45,193 bases of DNA from Geobacteraceae bacterium GWC2_53_11 (GTDB taxonomy: Bacteria; Desulfobacterota; Desulfuromonadia; Geobacterales; Pseudopelobacteraceae). Positions 24,607 through 32,275 of this stretch are shown one piece after another; position 1 is the first letter of the stretch; each line of letters opens with the position of its first letter. The notes beneath the pieces were generated by a model. It was not told where the DNA came from. It made no database searches and saw nothing but the letters and a program-made list of their open reading frames with translations. The DNA is taken from positions 1 to 45,193 of the forward strand of contig MGZJ01000078.1 in the NCBI GenBank assembly GCA_001802645.1. The letters are read 5' to 3'. The position numbers and the translations under genes are program-made.

Positions 24607-26604
24607 ATGCAATCCGCTCTGCAGGGTGCCGTTGATCCTGCGCTTGTGGCGCTGTTCGCCGCGCTTGTTATCGGCTGTGCCGGCATCCCCGGCCTGTTTA
24701 TTCAAAAACCGGGACCCGGACAGATACTGTCGGCAGCAGCCACCATTCTGGCTGCGCTTGCCGGAGTGCCTGCCGCCCTGATGCTCATTTTCAGTCGCAC
24801 CGCAACTACCTATGTGCTCCAGTGGGGGTTGCCGTTCGGCCCCTGCGAACTGGTCATCGACCCTCTATCCGCTTTTTTTCTGCTTCCCGTGTTTCTCGTC
24901 TCTGCCGCCGGTTCCCTCTTTGCGCTCGGCTACTGGCCCGCTGCCGAACATCGAACCACCGAACGCGGCCTGACTTTTTTCTACGGGCTGCTGGCCTCAT
25001 CAATGGCTATTCTGCTCATGGCCCGCAACGGCGTCTTTTTCATCATGGTGTGGGAAATCATGGCGCTTTCCGCCTATTTCCTGCTGATGACGGAGCATGA
25101 ACGGGAGGATGTCCGGCGCGCCGGAATCGTGTACCTGATTGCGACACACATCGGCACCGCGGCCCTGTTTGTCTCTTTTTCACTGCTGGCTGCGCAGACC
25201 GGCTCGTTTCTGCTTCCTGCCGCCGGTTCCCTCTCGGCGCTGACACCCCTTGCCTCGGTTGTGGCATTGATGGCTTTTATCGGTTTTGGCGCAAAGGCCG
25301 GCATCATGCCGTTCCATATCTGGCTCCCCTCGGCCCATGCCAACGCGCCTAGCCACGTCTCGGCGTTGATGTCGGGTGTCATGCTGAAAATGGGGCTGTA
25401 CGGCATCTTTCGTACGCTGACCTATTTCCACGACCCGCCACTGCTCTGGGGGGCGGTGCTCACGGTGTGCGGCATAGCTTCGGCCCTGCTGGGGATCATC
25501 TTTGCCGTGGCCCAACGCGATCTGAAGCGTCTGTTGGCGTGCAGCAGTATCGAGAATATCGGCATTATCACTACAGGCCTCGGTATCGCCCTGCTGGGAG
25601 TGTCCAGCCATACGACGGTGCTGGTGTATCTCGGACTGGCGGGGGCCCTGCTGCATATTCTCAATCACAGCTTTTTCAAGCCGCTGCTGTTCCTCGGCTC
25701 CGGGGTCATTATCCATTCATCAGGGACGCGTGAGATGAATCTGATGGGAGGGCTTGGCAAGGGGATGCCGCGCGTGGCGCTGCTCTTCCTGGTGGGGTCG
25801 GTCGCCATCTGCGGCATTCCTCCGTTGAACGGTTTTGTCAGCGAGTTTCTGCTCTACCTCGGCTTCTTTTCGCAACTGAAGGCGAACAACCTGACGTATC
25901 TGGTGCTTCTGGCCCCTGTGCTGGCGCTGGTTGGCGGCCTGGCCATGGTTGCCTTTACCAAGCTGTTCAGCTCGGTGTTTCTCGGCACTCCCCGCAGCTC
26001 CGCCGCCGCTCATCCGCACGAAGCGGGGGTGACGATGCTGCTGCCGATGGCGTTTTTTGCGCTGCTCTGTCTTGTGATCGGAGTGGTGCCTCAGCTGGCC
26101 TTGCGGCTGGTGTCGCCGGTCATTACGGCTTTTTATCCTCAGGCCATGTCGGCTACGGTTTCCACCGAATACGGAACGATTCTGGGGCGGCTTTCGCTTG
26201 CCGGGGTATTGCTGGTGTCGGCTGTGGTCGTGGTGACGCTGCTCTGGAGATGGCGCCTGGGGAAGGGACTGATCTCGTTTACTTCGACCTGGGGATGCGG
26301 GTATCAGCGCGGCACGGCGCGCATGCAGTACGGTGGCACGGCCTTTTCCGAGCTTGCCGTTTCGGTCTTCGATGGTATTATGCGCCAGCGGATCAAGCGC
26401 CCGGCGTTGCATGGTCTTTTTCCAAAACGGTCACATTGCAGCGATGTCCCGACTGAAACGCTTCTTGACAAGGTAATTTCGCCGCTGTTCTCGCTGGCCG
26501 GAGTATCGTTTGCCTTTTTGAGGCGTCTTCAGCATGGCCAGATGCACATGTACATGATGTATATTTTTGTCACCTTGTTTATCCTGATGCTTTGGGCACA
26601 CTGA
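24607..26604 (+). CDS. HyfB/NuoL-like antiporter subunit 2 of the Ehr-type complex
   Basis: The 665-aa product starts at ATG 24607 after AAGGAG. It is similar to the first HyfB-like protein along its whole length: AKAGIMPFHIWLPSAHANAP, LKRLLACSSIENIGII, GTREMNLMGGL, VGSVAICGIPPLNGFVSEFL and the C-terminal STWGCGYQRGTARMQYGGTAF. About 14-16 membrane segments. Hydrogenase-4-like complexes carry several antiporter subunits, and this operon has three (with the one at 28247). Confidence 0.9.
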   Translation: MQSALQGAVDPALVALFAALVIGCAGIPGLFIQKPGPGQILSAAATILAALAGVPAALMLIFSRTATTYVLQWGLPFGPCELVIDPLSAFFLLPVFLVSAAGSLFALGYWPAAEHRTTERGLTFFYGLLASSMAILLMARNGVFFIMVWEIMALSAYFLLMTEHEREDVRRAGIVYLIATHIGTAALFVSFSLLAAQTGSFLLPAAGSLSALTPLASVVALMAFIGFGAKAGIMPFHIWLPSAHANAPSHVSALMSGVMLKMGLYGIFRTLTYFHDPPLLWGAVLTVCGIASALLGIIFAVAQRDLKRLLACSSIENIGIITTGLGIALLGVSSHTTVLVYLGLAGALLHILNHSFFKPLLFLGSGVIIHSSGTREMNLMGGLGKGMPRVALLFLVGSVAICGIPPLNGFVSEFLLYLGFFSQLKANNLTYLVLLAPVLALVGGLAMVAFTKLFSSVFLGTPRSSAAAHPHEAGVTMLLPMAFFALLCLVIGVVPQLALRLVSPVITAFYPQAMSATVSTEYGTILGRLSLAGVLLVSAVVVVTLLWRWRLGKGLISFTSTWGCGYQRGTARMQYGGTAFSELAVSVFDGIMRQRIKRPALHGLFPKRSHCSDVPTETLLDKVISPLFSLAGVSFAFLRRLQHGQMHMYMMYIFVTLFILMLWAH

Positions 26605-26609
26605 CGTTT

Positions 26610-26657
26610 AGTACGTTGTTTTCTGCGGTTTTGCAGAAAACTGTGTGTGAACGTACT
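26610..26657. terminator. Nested hairpin between the second NuoL-like and NuoH-like genes
   Basis: GTTTTCTGC (26618-26626) pairs with GCAGAAAAC (26633-26641) around GGTTTT, and the outer AGTACGTT (26610-26617) pairs with AACGTACT (26650-26657) with a TGTGTGTG bulge. It starts 5 bases after the stop codon. It may stabilise the message or give partial termination. Confidence 0.6.
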
Positions 26658-26686
26658 TATCCCGTGTGTCGGGCCGGAGAGTTGCC

Positions 26687-27595
26687 ATGACGAACAGTAT
26701 CATCCATATCTTTCTGGCGCTTGTGATGCCTCCCCTGCTGCTGGGGGTAATCGGTAAAACGAAGGCGCTGTTTGCCGGGAGAGTCGGGGCGCCTTTCCTG
26801 CAGCCGTATTACGACATCCTCCGTCTGCTGCATAAAGGCACCGTATTCAGTACCACCACCAGTTGGGTATTTCGCGCCGGGCCGATTGTTGCGCTGGCTA
26901 CGACCGCGGTTGCCGCGCTGCTGATCCCGTTCGGCGCACATCCGGCACCGATCTCGTTTACCGGCGACATGATCCTGTACGCCTATCTGTTTGCCCTGGG
27001 CCGGTTCTTTACCATGGCTGCCGCGCTCGATACCGGTTCGAGTTTTGAGGGGATGGGGTCGGCTCGTGAGGCGACCTACTCCTGTCTGGCCGAGCCGACG
27101 CTCTTTTTTGCCCTGATCACCCTGTCGCGCCTGTCCGGCTCATATACATTGTCCGGGATGCTGGTCAACATCAACTTCAGCGTCTGGATGCACACCAGCG
27201 CTGCCCTGCTGCTTCTGGTCGGCGGAATGTTCATCGTGCTGCTGGCCGAAAACTGCCGCATTCCTTTTGACGACCCCAACACCCATCTGGAACTGACCAT
27301 GATCCATGAAGTCATGGTGCTTGATCATAGCGGTCCGGCGTTTGCCATTATCCAGTATGCCGCTGCTCTGAAGCTGTTCGTGCTGGGAGCCTTTTTTGTC
27401 CACCTGGCGCTGCCGTACTCGACCGGCAACGCGCTTCTCGACTGGGGGCTCTTTATCATTTCCATGCTGGAACTGGCTGTTGTCATCGGCGTGGTCGAAT
27501 CGGTCATGGCGCGTTTGCGGCTGATTCGTGTTCCCCAGCTTCTGGTCGCTGCCACTATTCTGGCAGCGTTTTCTACTCTGCTCGTCATCAGGTGA
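26687..27595 (+). CDS. NuoH/HyfC-like membrane subunit
   Basis: I chose ATG 26687 because GGAGAG lies 8 bases upstream; a GTG at 26666 is less likely. The 302-aa product has eight hydrophobic segments. The block AKTKALFAGRVGAPFLQPYYDILRLLHKG (shown in part: LFAGRVGAPFLQPYYDI, about residues 24-40) is the typical basic loop of NuoH/HycD, and AENCRIPFDDPNTHLELTMIHE (shown in part: RIPFDDPNTHLELTM) is the conserved acidic loop where quinone or ions are coupled. It links the soluble arm to the antiporter modules. Confidence 0.9.
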   Translation: MTNSIIHIFLALVMPPLLLGVIGKTKALFAGRVGAPFLQPYYDILRLLHKGTVFSTTTSWVFRAGPIVALATTAVAALLIPFGAHPAPISFTGDMILYAYLFALGRFFTMAAALDTGSSFEGMGSAREATYSCLAEPTLFFALITLSRLSGSYTLSGMLVNINFSVWMHTSAALLLLVGGMFIVLLAENCRIPFDDPNTHLELTMIHEVMVLDHSGPAFAIIQYAAALKLFVLGAFFVHLALPYSTGNALLDWGLFIISMLELAVVIGVVESVMARLRLIRVPQLLVAATILAAFSTLLVIR

Positions 27596-27600
27596 TGTGA

Positions 27601-28242
27601 ATGATTACTCTGGCCGATCAACTTCTAGTCCTGGTCCTGCTGATAAACTTTATCTCGCTCGGCACCAGCCGTCTGATGTTTTCCATTCGTGCGGTGGCGG
27701 CCCAGGGGGTCATCCTCGGGATTCTTCCCGGTCTGATCCATCCGTTCTCCTGGCACCTGGTCGCGATCACGGTCGTCATACTGGCGGTCAAGGGGGTGAT
27801 TATCCCGATGATGCTGGGGCGCGCCGTTCGTTCCGCAGAAATCAAGCGCGAAGTGGAACCGTTTCTGGGATATGTCCCCACGCTGCTGCTCGGCGCGGTC
27901 TTTACGGCACTTTCGTTCGGCTTTGCCGGTCGGCTGCCGATGCTGGCGGAACACCAGAACTACATGTTCGTGCCGGCTTCGATCGCCACGCTGATGACCG
28001 GTTTTCTGGTGCTGACGACCCGTCGCAAGGCCATTTCCCAGGTTATCGGCTATCTTGTCCTTGATAACGGCATATTTATCTTCGGCCTGCTGCTGACGGA
28101 AGCGATGCCGGTCATGGTTGAAGCGGGGGCGCTTCTTGATCTTCTGGTCGGCACCTTTGTCATGGGCATCGTCATCAACCAGATCAGCCGTGAATTTTCA
28201 TCGCTGGACACCTCACTTCTGACCTCGCTGAAAGAGGAGTAG
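27601..28242 (+). CDS. HyfE-like (NuoK-containing) membrane subunit
   Basis: The 213-aa product starts 6 bases after the NuoH-like stop. It has about six or seven hydrophobic helices. The second half (VLTTRRKAISQVIGYLVLDNGIFIFGLLL, in part: AISQVIGYLVLDNGIF) resembles the HyfE/NuoK core with the acidic residues DN and, later, TEAMPVMVEAGALLDLLVG. HyfE proteins serve as the NuoK-type channel of hydrogenase-4-like complexes. Confidence 0.85.
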   Translation: MITLADQLLVLVLLINFISLGTSRLMFSIRAVAAQGVILGILPGLIHPFSWHLVAITVVILAVKGVIIPMMLGRAVRSAEIKREVEPFLGYVPTLLLGAVFTALSFGFAGRLPMLAEHQNYMFVPASIATLMTGFLVLTTRRKAISQVIGYLVLDNGIFIFGLLLTEAMPVMVEAGALLDLLVGTFVMGIVINQISREFSSLDTSLLTSLKEE

Positions 28243-28246
28243 TTCC

Positions 28247-29680
28247 ATGTACGCTGCCCTGATCATACTTCCGCTTATCGGAGCCGCCGTCACCTGGCTG
28301 ATTCCGTTTGACCGGCTGCGCCCCAAGGTGCTGTCGCTGTTCACCTTTGCCCACCTTGGTATCACCATCCAGATGCTCTCCTTCACGCCGCCACAATCTC
28401 CCGGCGGCTGGTTTTGCCTTGATGCGCTCGGGAAAATTGTGCTGCTCAGCACCAGTGTGCTCTTTCTGTTCTGCGCCCTCTATTCAATCGGGTACCTGTT
28501 CTATCGCCGGGAACGCTCCAACCGGGTGCTCTGCTGCGGCTTGCTGGTCTGCCTGTCCGCCGCATCCATGGTTACCATTACCCACCACCTGGGGCTCATG
28601 TGGGTGGCGCTTGAAACAACCACCATCTCCATGGCGCCGATGATCTACTTCAACCGCAATGCCCGTTCGATCGAGGCTACCTGGAAATATCTGCTGATCT
28701 GCTCGGTCGGCGTCGCGCTGGCCTTGATTGGTCTTTACTTTCTCGCCTACGCCACGATTGTCGCCAGGGTGGAACCGTCGCTGCTGCTGGATGATCTCAT
28801 CCGGGATGCCGGCAAGCTCTCCTCCGGCTGGGTTCATGCGGCGTTCGTCTTCCTGCTGATCGGTTTTGGCACCAAAATGGGTCTGGCCCCGCTTCATACC
28901 TGGAAGCCGGATGCGTACGGCGAGGCTCCCGGACTGGTCGGCGCCCTGTTGTCGGGCGGCCTGGTCAACCTGGCTTTTCTGGCGTTGCTGCGCATCTATC
29001 AGCTCAGTCTGGCAACCAAAGAAATCATGTTTTTTCAAAATGCCCTGGTTGTCATGGGGCTGATTTCGATGATTGTCGCGGCGATCTTCATGGCCCGTCA
29101 GGCCGATTTCAAGCGCATGCTGGCCTATTCCAGCGTTGAGCATGTCGGCATCATGGCGGTCGCACTCGGCCTGGGGGGGAAGGCGATTTTCGGCGCCCTG
29201 TTTCACATCCTCGCCAATGGTCTTTCCAAAGGGGTGATGTTCCTCTCGTCCGGCAATATCCACCGATCGTACAACAGCAAAAGTACCGATCATGTGCGGG
29301 GTGCTCTCCGACGTCTTCCCTGGTCGGGCGGGCTGTTTCTGGCCGGTTTCATTGCCATTACCGGCTCACCGCCGTTTGCGCCGTTCATCAGCGAATTTAC
29401 CATTGTCAGCAGCGCCTTTATCCAGGGGCGCATGCTGGTCGGCGCAATTTTCCTGATCTCGCTGATGATTATTTTTATCGGCATGGCCCTGACGGTCCTG
29501 CCGATGGTGATGGGCGAGGTTCCGGCTGACAGCGAAACAACGTCGTATCGTGACACCATCTATACGGTCGGTCCGCCGTTGGCCCTTTTGCTGCTGGTGT
29601 TCCTGCTGGGGGTATGGATACCTGCTCCGCTGATGACGCTGCTCAATGAAGCATCAGCACTTCTGGGGGTGCCTCAATGA
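28247..29680 (+). CDS. HyfF/NuoN-like antiporter subunit
   Basis: The 477-aa product starts at ATG 28247 after AGAGGAG. It contains about 12-14 membrane helices and the core blocks GFGTKMGLAPLHTWKPDAYGEAP, FKRMLAYSSVEHVGIM and AITGSPPFAPFISEF. TKMGLAPLHTW is typical of the HyfF/HycC-like third antiporter. The stop overlaps the next start (ATGA at 29677). It belongs to the same complex. Confidence 0.9.
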   Translation: MYAALIILPLIGAAVTWLIPFDRLRPKVLSLFTFAHLGITIQMLSFTPPQSPGGWFCLDALGKIVLLSTSVLFLFCALYSIGYLFYRRERSNRVLCCGLLVCLSAASMVTITHHLGLMWVALETTTISMAPMIYFNRNARSIEATWKYLLICSVGVALALIGLYFLAYATIVARVEPSLLLDDLIRDAGKLSSGWVHAAFVFLLIGFGTKMGLAPLHTWKPDAYGEAPGLVGALLSGGLVNLAFLALLRIYQLSLATKEIMFFQNALVVMGLISMIVAAIFMARQADFKRMLAYSSVEHVGIMAVALGLGGKAIFGALFHILANGLSKGVMFLSSGNIHRSYNSKSTDHVRGALRRLPWSGGLFLAGFIAITGSPPFAPFISEFTIVSSAFIQGRMLVGAIFLISLMIIFIGMALTVLPMVMGEVPADSETTSYRDTIYTVGPPLALLLLVFLLGVWIPAPLMTLLNEASALLGVPQ

Positions 29681-31197
29681 GCTTTGGTATGAAAACCTTC
29701 TATAACGGCACTTCGTTCAAGCGGAGTGACATCCCGGTGCCGGATAACGATACGTTCTTTCAGGGTGTCCTGGATGCCATAACCGCGGGATGGCGGGTCT
29801 GCTCCTATTTCGGCGTGCCGACTGCCGACGGGGCGACGCTCTACTGCGTCATGTCCGCCCGGGCCGGGAGCGGTATTCTCGGCATTGCTGCGACAACGGT
29901 CGGACGTACGTTCCCGTCGCTGGCGTCTCTCTGTCCGCAACTGCACCTGTTTGAGCGCGAGATTGCCGAACAGTGCCTGACCCGCCCGGAAGGGCATCCC
30001 TGGTTCAAGCCGGTTCGTTTTCAAAAGCCGCTCTGTGAAGGAAAAGGGTTCTGGAGTGAAACCGACGGCGGTGGTCTGACCCCTGCCGTGATGGATTTCT
30101 ACCGCGTCGAGGGTGATGAAGTTCACGAGGTTGCCGTCGGGCCGGTACATGCCGGGATCATTGAACCGGGGCACTTCCGCTTCCAGTGCCATGGCGAAGA
30201 AGTCTTCCACCTTGAGATCGCCCTCGGCTTTCAGCATCGCGGCATCGAGCGGGCGTTGATCGGCGGGCCGACGCCGCGTACCGTGCATGAGATGGAAACG
30301 ATTGCGGGCGATACCACCGTCGGCCATGGCCAGGCGTACTGCATGAACATGGAATCGCTGGGCGGTGTGTTTGCGTCGCCGCGAGCCGAGACGGTGCGCG
30401 GCATTGCTCTGGAACTGGAACGGCTTGCTAATCATACCGGGGATCTGGGGGCGATTGCCGGGGATGTGGGGTATCTGCCGACCGCCTCGTTTTGCGGCCG
30501 CATCCGGGGCGATTTCCTCAATATGACCGCCTTGTTATGCGGAAGCCGCTTTGGCCGTGGTCTGCTCAGGCCGGGCGGCATCGGCTATGATTGCGACGCC
30601 GCACTGGTCGATGAACTGCACAAGCGTCTGCAGGCGGCACGGGAAGACCTGGCCGGAGCGGTCGGGCTGCTCTGGGATTCCCCTTCGGTAATGGCGCGTC
30701 TGGAGGATGTGGGCATCGTTACGGCGGCTGATGCCCGCGAGATAGGTCTGGTCGGTCCTGCGGCCCGGGCGTGCGGTCTGAACCGCGATGTCCGCCGTGA
30801 CCACCCGTTCGGCATCTTCCGGATCAGCCAGATACCGGTTATCACGGCGACTACCTGTGACGTTGCCGCCCGTACGCTGCTTCGCTGGCTGGAGGCGGAG
30901 CGCTCGCTGGATTTTATCGATGAACAGGTGCAGCATCTGCCGCGTGGCACCTATCGCAACCAGATGAAGGAAATTGCCCCGGAACGGTGTGCCGTTGCCT
31001 TGACGGAAGGGTGGCGCGGTGAAATCTGTCATGTCGCCCTGACCGATGACCGGGGGCGTTTTGAACGCTACAAAATCGTTGACCCGTCGTTTCACAACTG
31101 GAACGGGCTGGGGCTTGCTCTGCGGAATCAGCAGATTTCCGATTTCCCGCTCTGCAACAAGAGCTTTAACCTGTCGTACTGCGGGTATGATCTGTAG
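29677..31197 (+). CDS. Ehr-type large subunit (NuoC-NuoD fusion, NiFe ligands absent)
   Basis: The 506-aa product has a NuoC-like N-terminal domain (about 1-140, FPSLASLCPQLHLFEREIAEQ in the loop region) and a NuoD/hydrogenase-large-subunit domain (about 150-506; ALGFQHRGIERAL at 182-194). In NiFe hydrogenases the first metal motif CxxC aligns with residues 210-213 here, which read A-G-D-T. The last motif (DPCxxC) aligns with N498-L-S-Y-C-G, so the two metal cysteines become S500 and G503. The site therefore cannot bind Ni-Fe as hydrogenases do. Ehr complexes are known for exactly this. The alignment was done by eye. Confidence 0.85.
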   Translation: MSFGMKTFYNGTSFKRSDIPVPDNDTFFQGVLDAITAGWRVCSYFGVPTADGATLYCVMSARAGSGILGIAATTVGRTFPSLASLCPQLHLFEREIAEQCLTRPEGHPWFKPVRFQKPLCEGKGFWSETDGGGLTPAVMDFYRVEGDEVHEVAVGPVHAGIIEPGHFRFQCHGEEVFHLEIALGFQHRGIERALIGGPTPRTVHEMETIAGDTTVGHGQAYCMNMESLGGVFASPRAETVRGIALELERLANHTGDLGAIAGDVGYLPTASFCGRIRGDFLNMTALLCGSRFGRGLLRPGGIGYDCDAALVDELHKRLQAAREDLAGAVGLLWDSPSVMARLEDVGIVTAADAREIGLVGPAARACGLNRDVRRDHPFGIFRISQIPVITATTCDVAARTLLRWLEAERSLDFIDEQVQHLPRGTYRNQMKEIAPERCAVALTEGWRGEICHVALTDDRGRFERYKIVDPSFHNWNGLGLALRNQQISDFPLCNKSFNLSYCGYDL

Positions 31198-31208
31198 AAC
31201 AAAACCTT

Positions 31209-31306
31209 ACCACCCCTAGCCCCTCCTACCAAAAGTAGGCGCTTCCAAGCGAAATAGGAGGGGGACTTTTACTCCCCTCCTTAGTTAAGGAGGGGTTGGG
31301 GGTGGT
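31209..31306. repeat. Palindromic repeat element inside the Ehr operon
   Basis: The left end ACCACCCCTAGCCCCTCCTA (31209-31228) and the right end AAGGAGGGGTTGGGGGTGGT (31287-31306) are near-perfect inverted repeats. The interior has further CTCC/GGAG pairs. It lies between the large and small subunit genes, and the ribosome site of the small-subunit gene begins at its edge. Confidence 0.75.
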
Positions 31307-31316
31307 TGGAGTTACT

Positions 31317-32078
31317 ATGCTAAAAGCACTACTCACACGTTTCCGACAGGGGCACCGCACCATGGCGTACCCGGATGCCCCGCAGCCGCTGCCGGCCCGG
31401 TTTCGCGGGTTGCCGGTTATTGAACCGGCACGCTGCGGCGACGGCTGCCGCGCCTGCGCTGCTGCCTGCCCGTATGGTTGCATATCCGCTTCAGGGTCCC
31501 TGACGCTCGATATGGGAACATGCCTGTTCTGTGCTGACTGTGTCGCCGCCTGTCCGCATGATGCGATCTCGTTTTCGGCCACGGATGCCTGTCTTGCCAG
31601 TCGCACCCGTGAGGGGTTGACGGTGACTGCCGGCGAGGAGTATCATGCCGCGGTTGCCCTGGAAGGCGAATTGCTGCGCCTGTTCGGACGCTCTCTCAAG
31701 TTGCGTGAGGTCAGCGCCGGTGGCTGCAATGCCTGCGAAGCCGACACCAACGTGCTCTCTACCATCGGGTGGGACCTGGGGCGCTTCGGCATCCAGTTCG
31801 TTGCCAGTCCCCGTCACGCCGACGGCATGTTTGTGACCGGCCCGGTCAGCGAGAACATGCGTGAGGCGCTGCTGGCCACCTATGCGGCGATTCCCGAGCC
31901 GAAGCTGGTGATCGTTGCCGGTGCCTGTGCTATCAATGGCGGTCCGTTCAAGGACCACGCCGAAGTTCATAACGGGGCTGACGGTTTTGTTCCGGTTGAC
32001 CTGTACATCCCCGGCTGTCCCCCCAGTCCGTTGACCATTCTGGACGGACTGCTGCGGCTGGTGGGACGGGTGAAGTAG
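31317..32078 (+). CDS. Ehr-type small subunit: ferredoxin (HyfH-like) fused to NuoB/HyfI-like domain
   Basis: I chose ATG 31317 with GGAG seven bases upstream over a TTG at 31296. The 253-aa product has two 4Fe-4S motifs: C40, C44, C47, C51 and C69, C72, C75, C79. Residues 110-253 form a NuoB/hydrogenase small-subunit domain with C137-N-A-C140, C204 (GAC) and C234 (PGC), enough for the proximal cluster. In other complexes the two parts are separate genes (HyfH, HyfI). It would pass electrons to the altered large subunit, so an electron donor or acceptor is needed even though Ni-Fe is absent. Confidence 0.85.
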   Translation: MLKALLTRFRQGHRTMAYPDAPQPLPARFRGLPVIEPARCGDGCRACAAACPYGCISASGSLTLDMGTCLFCADCVAACPHDAISFSATDACLASRTREGLTVTAGEEYHAAVALEGELLRLFGRSLKLREVSAGGCNACEADTNVLSTIGWDLGRFGIQFVASPRHADGMFVTGPVSENMREALLATYAAIPEPKLVIVAGACAINGGPFKDHAEVHNGADGFVPVDLYIPGCPPSPLTILDGLLRLVGRVK

Positions 32079-32092
32079 ACGTAACGAATAAG

Positions 32093-32195
32093 TCCCCTCT
32101 CCCTGAGGGAGAGGGCTAGGGTGAGGGGGAAACGTTGATTTATATGGTGCTCCCCCTCATCCGGCCTTCGGCCACCTTCTCCCTCAGGGAGAAGG
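32093..32195. repeat. Dispersed palindromic repeat, copy B
   Basis: This is the reverse complement of copy A at 17795-17900, differing at a few positions, mostly in the middle. Palindromes TCTCCCTGAGGGAGA at one end and TTCTCCCTCAGGGAGAAG at the other frame it. It fills the gap between the Ehr small-subunit gene and the GAPDH gene and could act as a bidirectional terminator. Confidence 0.85.
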
Positions 32196-32275
32196 ACTAA
32201 GGATATTAGAGTTTGTACGCAGGGCTTTGTGCCGTGCGCTGTTGGGAAATATCATACAAATGGGAGGAAGCTGTA

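Noticed and set aside
31209-31306. CRISPR-like or repeat array
   Set aside because: Only one palindromic unit; there are no regularly spaced repeats here or elsewhere in the window.
29677-32078. Functional NiFe hydrogenase (hydrogenase-4 or Ech type)
   Set aside because: The metal-binding cysteines of the large subunit are replaced at both ends, and no maturation genes are present nearby.
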